Assembly: GCF_038811545.1 (NCBI RefSeq)
Contig: NZ_CP133319.1
Span: forward strand, 558,001-622,000
DNA: 64,000 nucleotides
Reading direction: 5' to 3'
Source of the DNA: Rhodoligotrophos sp. CJ14
Lineage (GTDB): Bacteria > Pseudomonadota > Alphaproteobacteria > Rhizobiales > Im1
The notes beneath the pieces were generated by a model that ran no database searches, was not told the DNA's origin, and saw nothing but the letters and a program-made list of their open reading frames with translations. Positions 43,552 to 52,186 of this stretch are shown here, one piece after another. Made by a program: the position numbers and the translations under genes. Numbering within the stretch: position 1 is the stretch's first letter; every line of letters begins with the position of its first letter.

Positions 43552-45963
43552 ATGGAGAACCGAAGGGGAAAGGCGTTGATCGGTCATGCCGAGCATGGGC
43601 CGCGGACGGCAGGGCGGATGCACTTGTGGCGTCACGGTGTCTGCTTGTCCGGCATGCTGGCCATAGGTCTGGGAATGGCCGCACCGCTCCGGGCTCAGGA
43701 GGGCAATCCGCCGATCGTCTCCAGCGACCTGACGGATGTGCGCAACCTCTTCGGCCATGAGGACGAGATCAAGCTCGGCGACATGGAAGGCCGGGAGGGA
43801 CGGCCTGTGCGCCCGCAGCTGCATGCGCTCCCCGAGGGTACGCCAGTCGAGGTATTCCCGGACCGGATTGTCTATGACAGCAGGACGGGCATCGCGACAG
43901 CGATTGGCAATGTGCGGCTCACCTACGGACCCTATGTGCTCAACGCGAGCCGGGTCGTCTATGATCCGCGGCGCGACCGGCTTGAGGCCAATGGAAATGT
44001 GGTGTTCCGCGAGCCTGGCGGTAATGTTCTGCTTGCCGATTCAATCGGGTTGCAGAATCGTCTCCGTGAGGGCTTTGCGCGCCATCTGCAGCTGCTTTTG
44101 ACCAACAACGCCACCCTGACCGCGGAATATGCCACCCGCCGTGAAGGCAATATCACCATTTACGACCGCACCGCCTATACCGCCTGCCAGACCTGCACGA
44201 CCCGGGACGGCAAGCCGGTCTGGCAGATCAAGGCGGCCCAGTCGATCCACGATCAGAACAAGCGCACAATCACTCATAAAGAGGCAGCCTTCGAGCTGTT
44301 CGGGCTGACGATCGGTCCCCTGCCCTTTGATATTTCGATGGCCGATCCGACCCTTGAGCGCAAATCGGGCTTCCTGACCCCGCGCGTTGTCACATCCGAT
44401 GATGTGGGCTTCGGCGTCGAGATTCCCTATTTCTGGGCATTGGCACCCAATTATGACGTGACCTTCCTGCCCGTGCTCACCACCAAGCAGGGCCCCCTGG
44501 GCCGGGCCCAGTGGCGCCATCGCCTGGCCAATGGCGAATACTATATAGACGGCGCTGGCATCTACCAGCTCGATACCGACATCCCATCGCCGGGTGATCG
44601 CCACTTCCGTGGCTTCATTCGCTCCGCCGGGCGCTTCGAGCTGAACAAGAACTGGCACTGGGGATGGGATGGTACCATCACCACCGACCAGACCTTCATG
44701 CGCCGTTATGACATCGACGACCGCACCGATCTCGTCAGCCAGATCTATATGGAAGGGCTGGATGATCGGAATTATTTCCGCGCGACCACCTATAATTTCC
44801 AAGGCCTGCTGAAGACCGATAAGAAGAGATACACGCCCTATCTTGTCCCGCAGATCTTGCAGGACTACACGTTGGACACGCCGGTTCTCGGTGGTCAGCT
44901 CGGCATCACCAACAATTTCTACAGCCTCCATCGCAAGGACCCGACCATACCCTTCCCGATGGTCGAGCAGGCGGAAGATGCAACGCGCCTGGTGAGCGAG
45001 GTCGAATGGAAGCGGCGCATGGTCTCCGATTTCGGCTTCGTGACGACGCCCTTCACGGTGATGCGCGCCGACGTGTTCAGGGTGCGCGACCTCCCGGTTT
45101 ATGAGGCCGCGGCCGGCCGCTTTCCATCGGATCTGATCGAGGATGAAACCACTGCTCGGCTTCTGCCGACCGCCGGTCTCGATCTCAGGATGCCATTCGT
45201 GCGCTCTGACGGCTGGGCGCAGCATGTCTTCACGCCCATCGCCCAGATCATCACCGCACCCAACGAGACAGATCTCGATGACATCTCGAACGAGGATGCG
45301 ATTACGCTCAATCTGGATCAGACCAATCTCTTCCTGAGCGACCGCTTCACCGGATACGACCGTTTCGAAGGCGGCACCCGTGCCAATCTCGGCTTCAACT
45401 ACTCGCTGCTGTTCCCGAATGGCGGCTTCGTCAAGGCAACGCTTGGCCAGAGCTTCCATTTGGCGGGCCGCAACAGCTTCCAGCACGGCTCTGGGCTCGA
45501 AGGCTCGTCATCGGATGTGATCGCGGCGCTCCAGGTGCAGCCCAACAAGCATCTCACCGGCACCTATCTCGCGCGCTTCGATGATGAAAGCCTCGAGATG
45601 AATGCGCAGGAAATTGGGCTCGCCGCCACTGTCGACCGCCTCACTGCCGCCGTAAACTACTCTGATGTTGCGGCAGCCCCTCTCTACGGGCGGCCGGATG
45701 ATGTCGAGCAGATCTGGGCATCCGGTGCCATGAGGGTCTGGGAGAATTGGCGCCTCTTCGGGGGCTTCCGCTATGATCTCGCGAATGACCGACAGGTCAG
45801 GAATGTGATAGGCATTGGATGGGATTGCGACTGCATGTCGGTGAGCCTCGCCTATGCCGAGGATTTTACCCGAGATCGTGATGTCGATCAGGAGCGCTCT
45901 ATTATACTATCGGTGTCGTTCCGGACCTTGGGTGCAGTGAGGGGTAGTATCGGAATTGACTGA
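43552..45963 (+). CDS. lptD: LPS-assembly protein LptD
   Basis: Outer-membrane barrel of the LptDE translocon, which places lipopolysaccharide at the cell surface. 803 residues from ATG 43552 (GAGG upstream); ATG at 43618 is nearer the signal peptide (GVCLSGMLAIGLGMAAPLRAQ) and also possible. Residues about 85-200 are the periplasmic OstA-like jellyroll (TGIATAIGNVRLTYGPYVLNASRVVYD, GNVVFREPGGNVLLAD). Paired cysteines lie in TACQTCTTRDG, as in other LptD proteins that need disulfides. The barrel (DPTLERKSGFLTPRV onward) ends with IGIGWDCDCMSVSLAYAEDF. It heads the lptD-surA-pdxA-rsmA run, but lptF and lptG are not upstream. Confidence 0.96.
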   Translation: MENRRGKALIGHAEHGPRTAGRMHLWRHGVCLSGMLAIGLGMAAPLRAQEGNPPIVSSDLTDVRNLFGHEDEIKLGDMEGREGRPVRPQLHALPEGTPVEVFPDRIVYDSRTGIATAIGNVRLTYGPYVLNASRVVYDPRRDRLEANGNVVFREPGGNVLLADSIGLQNRLREGFARHLQLLLTNNATLTAEYATRREGNITIYDRTAYTACQTCTTRDGKPVWQIKAAQSIHDQNKRTITHKEAAFELFGLTIGPLPFDISMADPTLERKSGFLTPRVVTSDDVGFGVEIPYFWALAPNYDVTFLPVLTTKQGPLGRAQWRHRLANGEYYIDGAGIYQLDTDIPSPGDRHFRGFIRSAGRFELNKNWHWGWDGTITTDQTFMRRYDIDDRTDLVSQIYMEGLDDRNYFRATTYNFQGLLKTDKKRYTPYLVPQILQDYTLDTPVLGGQLGITNNFYSLHRKDPTIPFPMVEQAEDATRLVSEVEWKRRMVSDFGFVTTPFTVMRADVFRVRDLPVYEAAAGRFPSDLIEDETTARLLPTAGLDLRMPFVRSDGWAQHVFTPIAQIITAPNETDLDDISNEDAITLNLDQTNLFLSDRFTGYDRFEGGTRANLGFNYSLLFPNGGFVKATLGQSFHLAGRNSFQHGSGLEGSSSDVIAALQVQPNKHLTGTYLARFDDESLEMNAQEIGLAATVDRLTAAVNYSDVAAAPLYGRPDDVEQIWASGAMRVWENWRLFGGFRYDLANDRQVRNVIGIGWDCDCMSVSLAYAEDFTRDRDVDQERSIILSVSFRTLGAVRGSIGID

Positions 45964-46074
45964 TCACCGTGCATGAGGCGCGGCAGATCGGATTGAGCTC
46001 CGAATTTCAGGCAGCCTCTGATGGTTGAAGTCATTGGTTGAGGCGCCGACAAACGATTCAGTGCGAAGAGTGAA

Positions 46075-47082
46075 ATGCGCAACGGTTCCAACAGCAAAAT
46101 ATGCCTGCACCGGAAGTGGCGGTTTTCGGGTGCGGTGATCGCCATTCTGCTCGCCTTGCCGGTACTCGGCCTGCTGCAGAGCGAGGCAAGCGCGCAGCAA
46201 TCGGTCGTGGTGACGGTGAACGACCGTCCGATCACCAACTACGATATCGATCAGCGGATGCGCATGAACGAGATCATTGGATTTCGCACCCGTGCCGCGG
46301 GAAAGGCCGCGCGCAAAGAGGTGCTTGAGGAGCTGATCGACGAAGTCCTCAAGGTGCAGGAGGCCAAACGCGTCAAGATCACCATCAGCCCGAAGGAAGT
46401 CGACGAGACCCTCAAGGGAATGGCCAGCCGCGCCGGTGATTCGGTCGACTCCTGGGCTGCCCAGCTGAAGAAGCACCGCATCGACATGTCGACCCTCAGG
46501 CAGCGTGTCGAGGCGAACCTCGCCTGGAACCGGATTATCGCCGCCCGTTACAACATCAACACAAACATCGAATCAGCCTTGGTCGATCAGCGGCTCAAGG
46601 CCATCAAATCGGATCCGAGCCGTCAGCCGCGCACCATTTACCTTCTGCAAGAGATCAGAATGCCGATCGACACGGCGGGCGGTGCCGCCGCCGACCAGCT
46701 GCTTTATGCGCGTTTCGTCGAAGCGCAGCAGGTGATCCAGCGCTACAAGGGCTGCGACAGCGTCCGCGAGGCGACCCGTGGCGTCTTCAATGTGCAGGTG
46801 CGCCCGACTGTGCCGGTGCCGCCGGAGAACCTGCCGCCGCAGCTCAAGGAGGCGCTCGACAAGGTCGGCGTCAACAAGATCCTTGGACCAAGCCGCGCCA
46901 AGGAAGGCATTCAGCTCATCGGCTTCTGCGGCAAGCAGAGTGTCGCGCCGCCCGAGGTCAGCCGCGATCAGGTGGAGAATATGCTCCTCAACGAGCGTAT
47001 CGGCCTCTATACCGAGCGCTATGTCCGCGAGCTGCGTCGCAACGCCTTCATCGATTACAAGGACACGTCCTACAGCCAATGA
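46075..47082 (+). CDS. surA: SurA-like periplasmic chaperone/peptidyl-prolyl isomerase
   Basis: A 335-residue exported protein with a signal peptide (FSGAVIAILLALPVLGLL, cleavage near ASAQ). The SurA N-terminal domain follows: VVVTVNDRPITNYDIDQRMRMNEI, ARKEVLEELIDEVLKVQEAKR and NLAWNRII. The parvulin-type domain (about 195-280) is poorly conserved and may lack isomerase activity, as in several alphaproteobacterial SurA proteins. Gene order (lptD before, pdxA after with a four-base overlap) supports the call. Helps fold outer-membrane proteins including LptD. Confidence 0.9.
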   Translation: MRNGSNSKICLHRKWRFSGAVIAILLALPVLGLLQSEASAQQSVVVTVNDRPITNYDIDQRMRMNEIIGFRTRAAGKAARKEVLEELIDEVLKVQEAKRVKITISPKEVDETLKGMASRAGDSVDSWAAQLKKHRIDMSTLRQRVEANLAWNRIIAARYNINTNIESALVDQRLKAIKSDPSRQPRTIYLLQEIRMPIDTAGGAAADQLLYARFVEAQQVIQRYKGCDSVREATRGVFNVQVRPTVPVPPENLPPQLKEALDKVGVNKILGPSRAKEGIQLIGFCGKQSVAPPEVSRDQVENMLLNERIGLYTERYVRELRRNAFIDYKDTSYSQ

Positions 47083-48224
47083 ACCCGCAGAAACTGGAAG
47101 GCGCGGGGGAAAGCATGGGGCCTGAAGCATTGTCGAGCGAAGCGGATACCGCTCCGCCCGAAGAAAATGCGAATATTGAGGAGGAAGGCTCGCGCGCCGG
47201 AGAAACGCAACCGGGCTCAAGCCGGCAGCTCCTGGCACTCACCATTGGCGAGCCGGCCGGCATCGGCCCCGACATCGCGCTGATGGCTTGGCAACGGCGC
47301 GAGCTCGGCAGGTTTCTCCCCTTCGTTCTGCTCGGACAGCTGTCGGTGATCGCCGACCGGGCGACGGCCCTCGGCATCAGCATTCCCCTGCGCGAGATTG
47401 CCGATCCCAGCGAGGCGCTCGACATTTTCCCCAATGCCCTTCCCGTGCTGCCCGTGGCCGCAGAAATCGCCGTCATCCCCGGTGAGCCCTCGCCAAGCGC
47501 GAGCGCGCTGGTCATCGAGGCGATCCGCAAGGCGGTCGATTTGACCCTCGCCGGAGAGACGACGGCCGTCGTCACCAACCCGATCGCCAAGCACGTGCTC
47601 TATGAGGCTGGCTTCACCCATCCCGGCCATACGGAATTTCTCGAGACGCTTGCGCGCGAGCACGGCCATCATGCCCGGAGCGTCATGATGCTCACCGCAG
47701 CCGGCCTGCGCACGGTTCCCGTCACCATCCATATTCCGCTCAAGGATGTGCCGACGCGCCTCTCGCAACAGCTCATTATCGAGCAGGCCCGCATCGTTGC
47801 CCGCGACCTGACACGCTGGTTCGGCCTTGCCGGTCCCCGCATCGCCATCTGCGGCCTCAACCCTCACGCGGGAGAGCAGGGCACTTTGGGCCGCGAGGAC
47901 GAAGAGATCATTGCCCCGGCCGTGAATGCTTTGCGCAGCGAAGGGTTCGAGGTGACCGGCCCCCTGCCCGCGGACACCCTGTTCCACGAGGAGGCACGGC
48001 AGAGTTATGACGTGGTGCTCGGCATGTATCACGACCAGGCGCTGATCCCGGTGAAGATGCTTGGCTTCCACGAAGGTGTGAACTGCACCCTCGGCCTGCC
48101 CTTCATTCGCACCTCTCCCGACCACGGCACCGCCTTCGCGCTTGCCGGCACCGGTCGTGCGAACCCGTCGAGCCTCGTCGCAGCCTTGGCGCTGGCAAGC
48201 CAGATGGCGGCCGCGCAAACGTGA
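47079..48224 (+). CDS. pdxA: 4-hydroxythreonine-4-phosphate dehydrogenase
   Basis: Vitamin B6 (pyridoxal phosphate) biosynthesis enzyme, NAD-dependent, 381 residues. The first ~48 residues are a Glu/Ala/Ser-rich extension not usual in PdxA; the enzyme proper begins at [17 protein letters not shown]. Signature residues: [25 protein letters not shown] (zinc-binding His), [17 protein letters not shown], and [23 protein letters not shown] with [15 protein letters not shown] gives the other metal ligands. ATG overlaps surA stop (ATGA). Starts further in would remove the extension, but none has a better ribosome binding site. Confidence 0.96.
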   Translation: MNPQKLEGAGESMGPEALSSEADTAPPEENANIEEEGSRAGETQPGSSRQLLALTIGEPAGIGPDIALMAWQRRELGRFLPFVLLGQLSVIADRATALGISIPLREIADPSEALDIFPNALPVLPVAAEIAVIPGEPSPSASALVIEAIRKAVDLTLAGETTAVVTNPIAKHVLYEAGFTHPGHTEFLETLAREHGHHARSVMMLTAAGLRTVPVTIHIPLKDVPTRLSQQLIIEQARIVARDLTRWFGLAGPRIAICGLNPHAGEQGTLGREDEEIIAPAVNALRSEGFEVTGPLPADTLFHEEARQSYDVVLGMYHDQALIPVKMLGFHEGVNCTLGLPFIRTSPDHGTAFALAGTGRANPSSLVAALALASQMAAAQT

Positions 48225-49069
48225 TCGCGCTCGATGACCTTCCGCCCCTGCGCGAGGTGATCGCCCGCCATGGGCTTGCCGCACGCAAGGCACTTGGCCA
48301 GAACTTCCTGCTCGACCTCAATTTGACCCGTCGCATTGCCCGCTCCGGTGGACCGCTCTCCGGTCACGTGGTGATCGAGATCGGCCCGGGCCCTGGCGGC
48401 CTGACCCGTGCTTTGCTGCTCGAGGGCGCCGACGAGGTGATCGCCATTGAACGCGATCCCCGCTGCCTGCCTGCGCTTGCTGAAATTGCCGCTGCCGCCG
48501 AAGGCCGCCTGACCGTGATCGAGGGCGATGCGCTCGATGTGGATATGGCAGCCCTTATTGCGAGCCGGCCCGCCCGCATCATCGCCAATCTTCCCTATAA
48601 CGTTGCAACGCCGCTCCTCGTCGGCTGGCTGCAAACCGACCCCTGGCCGCCCTGGTACAGATCGATGACGCTGATGTTCCAGCGCGAGGTGGCCGAGCGG
48701 ATCGTCGCGCCGCCAGGTGGTAAGGCTTATGGCCGCCTTGCGGTGCTTGCCCAGTGGCGGACTGAGCCGCGCATTCTGTTCGACATCGCACCGCGCGCCT
48801 TCACACCACCGCCCAAGGTGACCTCCAGCGTGGTTCAATTCGAGCCCCGTCACAATCCCCTGCCCTGCGATAAGCGTGCGCTGGAGCGCGTGGTGGCGGC
48901 CGCCTTCGGCCAGCGGCGCAAGATGCTGCGCTCAAGCCTGCAAGCCCTGGGAACTGATCCCGCTCCCCTGCTTGAAGAGATTGGCATCGCGCCCACCGAA
49001 CGGGCGGAACGCGTCTCGGTGGCGCAATTCTGCGCCCTCGCCCAGGCCCTGGAGCGCATGCGCGGCTGA
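48221..49069 (+). CDS. rsmA: 16S rRNA (adenine-1518-N6/adenine-1519-N6) dimethyltransferase
   Basis: Also called KsgA. Dimethylates two adenosines in helix 45 of 16S rRNA. 282 residues from GTG 48221, overlapping the pdxA stop (GTGA). SAM-binding motif [17 protein letters not shown] (about 50-66), LGQNFLLD before it, catalytic NLPYN (about 125) and FQREVAERI follow, then the small C-terminal domain with [14 protein letters not shown] and [12 protein letters not shown]. Loss gives kasugamycin resistance in other bacteria. It is the last gene of the lptD run; a REP-like repeat follows. Confidence 0.97.
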   Translation: MIALDDLPPLREVIARHGLAARKALGQNFLLDLNLTRRIARSGGPLSGHVVIEIGPGPGGLTRALLLEGADEVIAIERDPRCLPALAEIAAAAEGRLTVIEGDALDVDMAALIASRPARIIANLPYNVATPLLVGWLQTDPWPPWYRSMTLMFQREVAERIVAPPGGKAYGRLAVLAQWRTEPRILFDIAPRAFTPPPKVTSSVVQFEPRHNPLPCDKRALERVVAAAFGQRRKMLRSSLQALGTDPAPLLEEIGIAPTERAERVSVAQFCALAQALERMRG

Positions 49070-49107
49070 CCCGCCCACGTGGCCCTGCAATGCCCTGAGC
49101 AAAACCA

Positions 49108-49153
49108 GAGCATGATGGTGCCCGCGCGTCATCACCGGGCCTGACCCGGTGAT
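49108..49153 (+). repeat. Palindromic intergenic repeat behind rsmA
   Basis: GAGCATGATGGTGCCCG at 49108 matches the sequence just behind rne (3971) in 15 of 17 positions. It is followed by ATCACCGGG (49131-49139) and CCCGGTGAT (49145-49153), a perfect nine-pair stem with a five-base loop. This looks like a dispersed repeat family with variable palindrome arms. Confidence 0.55.
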
Positions 49154-49201
49154 CCAGATCCTGCGCTGGCGATCCCTTTGACCCGCTTTAATGTTCGTGG
49201 C

Positions 49202-49231
49202 TTGACAAGGTCCTGACCCCGGTCCTAGTGT
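49202..49231 (+). promoter_or_regulatory. Probable promoter of the iclR-hyuAB operon
   Basis: TTGACA (49202-49207), exactly the consensus -35, then 18 bases to TAGTGT (49226-49231). The start point would fall near 49238, right at the palindromic operator. Confidence 0.5.
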
Positions 49232-49239
49232 TTCCAATG

Positions 49240-49256
49240 TTGAAACTCTGTTTCAA
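49240..49256 (+). promoter_or_regulatory. Palindromic operator for the IclR regulator
   Basis: TTGAAAC-TCT-GTTTCAA is a perfect 7-3-7 inverted repeat just before the IclR gene and overlapping the expected transcription start. IclR-family regulators bind such short palindromes with GAAAC/GTTTC-like arms. Binding here would block the promoter, giving autoregulation of the whole operon. Confidence 0.65.
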
Positions 49257-49285
49257 ATAATAAAACAACGACACTTGGAAGCGCT

Positions 49286-50119
49286 GTGAAGGACAATCGT
49301 GCAATTCACCTACGGGCCGATGATGCGCCGGGCTTGCCCGAGCCGCGCAACGACGCCGGTACGGGCACGCTCGACCTTGCCTTGCGCATCGTAGAATTCT
49401 TGACCCAGCAGCCTCAGGCGACCCCTCTCACCGCGATCGCCCGGCATTTCGGCGCCTCCAAAGCCACCGTCTACAGGCATCTCAATACCCTGGTGCGTCA
49501 TGGCTTCGCCCGCCGCGACCCCGATACGGGCCGCTATGAGGTCGGTGTGAAGCTGATGGTGCTGGGCGAGGCTGCCCGCAGCCGCCTCGATGTGATGAAA
49601 GCATCCCGCGACGAGCTTATCCGTCTGCGCGACGCCTCGGGGCAGGCCGTGACCATCTGCAAAGCCATCGACGATGAGGTGGTCGTCCTCGATCTGATCC
49701 AGGGCCAGACGGTAATCGAATTCGGCACTCGGCCCGGCACCCGCTTGCCCACCTACGCCAGCGCCCATGGCAAGATCTGGCTCGCCTTCGGACCAAAGGC
49801 GCTGCTCGCTCGCACCCTTGACGCCCAGCGCAAGGCTCTGACGCCCCAGACCCTGGTTGATCCCTCCGCGCTCACCACCGAGATTGATCTTGTGCGTGAA
49901 CGCGGCTGGTCCACCGCCCCCAATGAGGTGGTGACCGGGGTCAACGCGCTGGCCGCCCCGATTTTCGACCATCGCGGCGAGCTCGCCGGCTCGCTGGCGA
50001 TTGTCGGCTTCACCCAATTCATTCCCGAACAACCCAACCCGCGCCAGGTGGAGCAGGTGGTGGAGACCGCCCGCCGCATCTCGCGCAGCCTCGGCGGAAC
50101 GCTCGGCTGGAGACAATGA
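49286..50119 (+). CDS. IclR family transcriptional regulator
   Basis: A 277-residue regulator starting at GTG 49286. The helix-turn-helix is in the N-terminal part (ALRIVEFLTQQPQATPLTAIARHFGASKATVYRHLNTLVRHGFARRD). The IclR effector domain (about 95-270) includes DASGQAVTICKAIDDEVVVLD, PTYASAHGKIWLAF and VVTGVNALAAPIFDHRGELAGSLAIVG. The gene overlaps hyuA by four bases and carries a palindromic operator upstream, so it very likely controls the hyuAB-ABC-cupin-ligase operon. The ligand is unknown, probably the imported substrate or a product. Confidence 0.93.
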   Translation: MKDNRAIHLRADDAPGLPEPRNDAGTGTLDLALRIVEFLTQQPQATPLTAIARHFGASKATVYRHLNTLVRHGFARRDPDTGRYEVGVKLMVLGEAARSRLDVMKASRDELIRLRDASGQAVTICKAIDDEVVVLDLIQGQTVIEFGTRPGTRLPTYASAHGKIWLAFGPKALLARTLDAQRKALTPQTLVDPSALTTEIDLVRERGWSTAPNEVVTGVNALAAPIFDHRGELAGSLAIVGFTQFIPEQPNPRQVEQVVETARRISRSLGGTLGWRQ

Positions 50120-52182
50120 TGACCTACTCGCTTGCCGTCGATATCGGCGGAACCTTTACTGATATCGTGCTGCGCAATTCCGATGGCCGGCTGGTGGTGG
50201 ACAAGACCCTCACCACCCACAACGATCTGCTCGAAGGCTTCTTTCGCGGCATCGGCTCTGTGCTGGACAAGGCCGGACTTGGCCCCGATGCGGTGAATGG
50301 CGTGGTGGTACACGCAACCACCGTCGTCACCAACGCCCTGATCGAGCGCAAAGGCCTGCCCACCGCCCTCGTGACCACCGAAGGTTTCCGTGACGTGCTC
50401 TTCATCCGCAATGAGCACCGTTACGAGATGTATGATCCGCAGATCGAGTTCCCCGAGCCCCTGGTGCCCCGCGAGCTGACCTTCGGTGTGGCCGAGCGTA
50501 TCGCAGCCGATGGACGGGTGCTGAAGGCACCCGACGATGAGGCGATCACGTCCCTTGGTGACTCGTTGGAAAAGGCCGGCGTGGCTGCGGTTGCCATCTG
50601 CTTCCTCAACAGCTTCGCCAATCCCGAGAACGAACAGAAGGTCGCCGAGGCCCTGAGCCGCCGGTTTCCGGACATGTTCATCTGCACCTCGTCCGACGTC
50701 GCTCCACAGATCCGCGAATATCACCGCGCCTCGACCGCGGCGGTGAACGCCTATGCCATGCCGATCTCCGAGCCTTACCTCAAGCGCCTGAGCGCGCGGC
50801 TGAAGACCGAGGGCTTTGCCAATTCACCGCTGATCATGCTGTCGTCCGGCGGCGTGGTCGGTGCTGACACCGCCGGCCGCAACCCCGTCCGCATGATTGA
50901 GAGTGGACCGGCAGCCGGGGCGCTTGCCGCCTGCCATTATGCGGAGATGCTCGGGATCGACCGGCTCATGTCCTTCGATATGGGCGGCACCACCGCCAAG
51001 GCCTGCCTCATCGAGAACCGCGAGCCCCTGGTCACCGGCCTCTTCGAGGTGGACCGCCGATACCGCTTCAAGGAAGGCTCGGGGCTCCCCGTGATCGTGC
51101 CCTCGATCGACATGATCGAGATCGGCGCCGGCGGCGGCTCGATTGCTCATGTGGATGGGCTTGGACTTCTGAAGGTTGGCCCGGAAAGCGCGGGCTCGAA
51201 CCCGGGTCCTGCCTGCTATGGCCGTGGCGGCACGAACCCCACCGTGACGGATGCGGATCTCGTGCTGGGGCTGCTCGATGCTGACAACTTCCTTGGCGGC
51301 GACATGGCCCTTGATCTCAAGGCTGCACGCACCGCCATGCGCGCGCTCGCCGAAAAGCTCCAGCTTTCCGAAACCGAGGCCGCGCGCGGCATCTTCCGCG
51401 TCGTGACGGAGGCCATGGCCGCGGCTGCCCGCACCCATGCAACCGACCGTGGCGTCGACTATCGCGGCCTGCCGCTCTTTGCCTTTGGCGGCGCCGGCCC
51501 GGTGCATGCCTGTGAGGTTGCCATCCTCCTGCAAAGCACGTCCGTGATCATTCCGCCGCAATCGAGCGTGCTCTCCGCCTTCGGCACGCTGGTCACACCC
51601 GTGCGATTGGATCTCGTCCGCAGCGACCTCTGCAAGCTCGATGACATCGACTGGACCCGTGTCGACCGGGTGCTGAGCGAGATGATGGATGAGGCAGCGG
51701 CAGCTCTGGCCGAGGCCGGCTGCAAGCGGGCGGATATCACCGCCACATTCGCAGCCGACCTGCGCTATTTCGGCCAGCAGAACGAGGTGACCGTCACCTT
51801 TGCCGATGACCCGCGATCAGCGCGCGACGCAAACGCGATCGCCCAAGCCTTCGAGGCGGCCTATCACGGGCTTTACGGCGTCAATCCTAGCCACGTTCCC
51901 ATCGAACTGGTGACCTGGCGGCTCACCGCCCGCGGACCTGTCGTTCCCTTCCATGCCGCAGGCCAGCCGCCCAGCAGCGAGGGCCGCCCCAAAGGCGAGC
52001 GGCTGGTTGAGGCCTGGAGCGATGGCGCCCGCGCGCCCGTCTATGACCGCCTGAGCCTCGCCGTGGGGCAGACCATTGCCGGCCCCGCCATCATCGAAGA
52101 GCGCGAGACCACCACCGTAATTCCCCCGAACTGGACCGCCACCATCGACAGCTATGGCTGCATCGTGGCGAGGAGAGCCTAA
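50116..52182 (+). CDS. hyuA: Hydantoinase/oxoprolinase A-type subunit (HyuA)
   Basis: A 688-residue ATP-dependent ring-opening subunit, starting MMTYSLAVDIGGTFTDIVL. The N-terminal actin-like ATPase phosphate-1 loop is DIGGTFTD, VHATTVVTNALIERKG follows, and LMSFDMGGTTAKACLIENRE is the second ATPase motif. AGGGSIAHVD and GSNPGPACYGRGG are typical of the hydantoinase A/acetone carboxylase beta family. The C-terminal third binds the partner HyuB. Members include N-methylhydantoinase, 5-oxoprolinase and acetone/acetophenone carboxylase; the exact reaction cannot be assigned. Forms a pair with hyuB, five bases downstream. Confidence 0.92.
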   Translation: MMTYSLAVDIGGTFTDIVLRNSDGRLVVDKTLTTHNDLLEGFFRGIGSVLDKAGLGPDAVNGVVVHATTVVTNALIERKGLPTALVTTEGFRDVLFIRNEHRYEMYDPQIEFPEPLVPRELTFGVAERIAADGRVLKAPDDEAITSLGDSLEKAGVAAVAICFLNSFANPENEQKVAEALSRRFPDMFICTSSDVAPQIREYHRASTAAVNAYAMPISEPYLKRLSARLKTEGFANSPLIMLSSGGVVGADTAGRNPVRMIESGPAAGALAACHYAEMLGIDRLMSFDMGGTTAKACLIENREPLVTGLFEVDRRYRFKEGSGLPVIVPSIDMIEIGAGGGSIAHVDGLGLLKVGPESAGSNPGPACYGRGGTNPTVTDADLVLGLLDADNFLGGDMALDLKAARTAMRALAEKLQLSETEAARGIFRVVTEAMAAAARTHATDRGVDYRGLPLFAFGGAGPVHACEVAILLQSTSVIIPPQSSVLSAFGTLVTPVRLDLVRSDLCKLDDIDWTRVDRVLSEMMDEAAAALAEAGCKRADITATFAADLRYFGQQNEVTVTFADDPRSARDANAIAQAFEAAYHGLYGVNPSHVPIELVTWRLTARGPVVPFHAAGQPPSSEGRPKGERLVEAWSDGARAPVYDRLSLAVGQTIAGPAIIEERETTTVIPPNWTATIDSYGCIVARRA

Positions 52183-52186
52183 AGCC

